The position numbers and the translations under genes were made by a program. DNA of 64,000 bases, from positions 41,531,850 through 41,595,849 of the forward strand of contig CM039183.1 of the NCBI GenBank assembly GCA_008360975.2. The letters are read 5' to 3'. The DNA comes from Lichenostomus cassidix (Eukaryota > Chordata > Aves > Passeriformes > Meliphagidae). The number at the start of each line of letters is the position of its first letter. Position 1 is the stretch's first letter. Positions 62,748 to 64,000 of the stretch are shown here, piece after piece. Below the pieces are notes generated by a model that worked only from the letters and a program-made list of their open reading frames with translations, made no database searches and was not told the DNA's origin.

Positions 62748-64000
62748 AATAAGAAGGCTGGTGCAACTCAGAAGGGAAGAGGACTTAGAGAAAGCTCTTT
62801 AGTTATGGTTTGTGGGGTTTTGACACTTCTCAAAGCTTTTTAGGTAGAGACATTTTTAGTTTTATCTATGAGAAGGCTGTTTGCAGTGGTAATTTGTAAC
62901 CAAAAATACTTTTTATGATGTGCAAGAGAACAAATGTTTGACTTTGGCCTCTTGGTATGGAATTTCCTGTATTGCTCCATTGTATCTTCTTTCAGAATGA
63001 CCAAAATTTCCACTGCACTCCAGTCCGGTGGCTGTCATTTGTGTGACTCACCTCAAACTGTTGTTGATACAAGTTTTCATCAAGTACAGTGGTGGAAAAA
63101 AAATGGTTAGGTGCTCTTATTTAGCATTATCCACGAGTTTCTGCTCACCCATTTTCTAAATATTTGGGTTCTATACTCATGTCATACCTACAACAATGCA
63201 TCTGTGCACAAGTTCATCTTTTGACTTGAAATTGGGATGGTCTCAACAGTGCCATATAATTCAAGTTTTCTCTGATCAGTGCTTTAAAGTATGAAACTAA
63301 GTCAACCTTTTCCCAATTGATAATGAAGCTTATTCTACCAGGTAAATACTACTGTACACTCATTATTTTGAGTTGCTGTTTAAACTGAGCTCCATTTGAG
63401 CTAACACTGGTACTTCACAGTTTTGGGATGTGCTAGGAAATCCACAGAAAAATAATTGTGGGATCTATTGTTTTACATTTTTTGCAATACAGTTTAATGC
63501 AGAATCTGACATATTTCTGTTTGTAGACAAAGGAAGTTGTCATACAAAGTATGTCATTTGGTGTTAGGAGAAGCAGTTTTTTGCCACAACAAACACATTA
63601 CAATGCTGGAAGTCTGTTCTCCATTGTTTGTGCTGCCCTGAGGACCTCCAGTGGAATTGAACTGGTATAAGTGAAAAAGGGCTAGCCAAGCTTTAAATAT
63701 ATGTTAGCAGGAACTATATTATGTGCGTGTTCCTATGGAAAGGAAATTGCAAACAGAAGCAAGACAGGCATTCTGGTTTCCACATTTATCTTTGAGGAGG
63801 GTATGTCACTGTTGGCAAAAAATCAGGGCTTTATGCCGGTGTCTGAAGTTATGAAAGTCTGATAATGTACATAATGCTAAAGGAAAACAGATAAAACAAC
63901 ATGATCTCTAGACTCCAGGAAATAGGCCTCCCAACTGCAATTGAAAATACTGCATGTTTTTTATTTCCACTTCCATATGCTGTGATACTGCCAATATTTT
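62748..64000 (+). other. TSNAX: TSNAX 3' UTR and downstream sequence
   Basis: AT-rich sequence after the stop codon with no further coding region recognised. I found no AATAAA or ATTAAA hexamer before the end of the window; only weak variants such as AATATA near 63698 and GATAAA near 63891. The 3' UTR therefore probably continues past 64000. Confidence 0.6.

Overview
This window looks like bird nuclear DNA. It has vertebrate genes with long introns, CpG-island promoters, and many copies of the CR1 retrotransposon typical of birds and other sauropsids, some ending in the characteristic ATTCTATGATTC-like 3' tail. Within birds I cannot name the species. No prokaryotic, phage, CRISPR, tRNA or rRNA feature was found.

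Two genes stand head to head. On the minus strand, only the first coding exon of EGLN1 (PHD2, the HIF prolyl hydroxylase and cellular oxygen sensor) is present, at 6888-7802. Its intron 1 fills 1-6887 and leaves the window on the left, so the catalytic exons are not here. On the plus strand, TSNAX (translin-associated factor X, a subunit of the C3PO RNase) is complete in six coding exons from 39364 to 62747. Joined in frame they give exactly 290 codons plus stop, the usual length of the family. The same EGLN1/TSNAX divergent arrangement is known in human 1q42, which supports both calls.

Layout: 1-6887 EGLN1 intron 1, with a CR1 fragment and a (GACA)/CG-alternating tract near the exon; about 6.6-8.7 kb the EGLN1 CpG island and promoter, with a hypoxia-response-element match; 8.7-38.5 kb an intergenic stretch with no recognisable gene, holding a degraded LINE (28.8-29.5 kb) and a few small palindromes and duplications; 38.5-39.5 kb a CR1 copy flanked by near-identical 32-bp direct repeats, then the TSNAX CpG island with a ZNF143/THAP11-type motif and a short upstream ORF touching the TSNAX start; 39.4-62.7 kb TSNAX, with a 24-bp minisatellite in intron 1 and several CR1 copies in introns 1, 2 and 4; 62.7-64.0 kb TSNAX 3' UTR, apparently running past the window.

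The two proteins are not known to share a pathway; their adjacency is conserved synteny, not an operon. I see no evidence of a new multi-gene system. The most useful leads are regulatory: the EGLN1 HRE, the TSNAX ZNF143-like site, and the TSNAX upstream ORF that ends on the start codon. Nearly all other long open frames are GC-rich shadows or chance.
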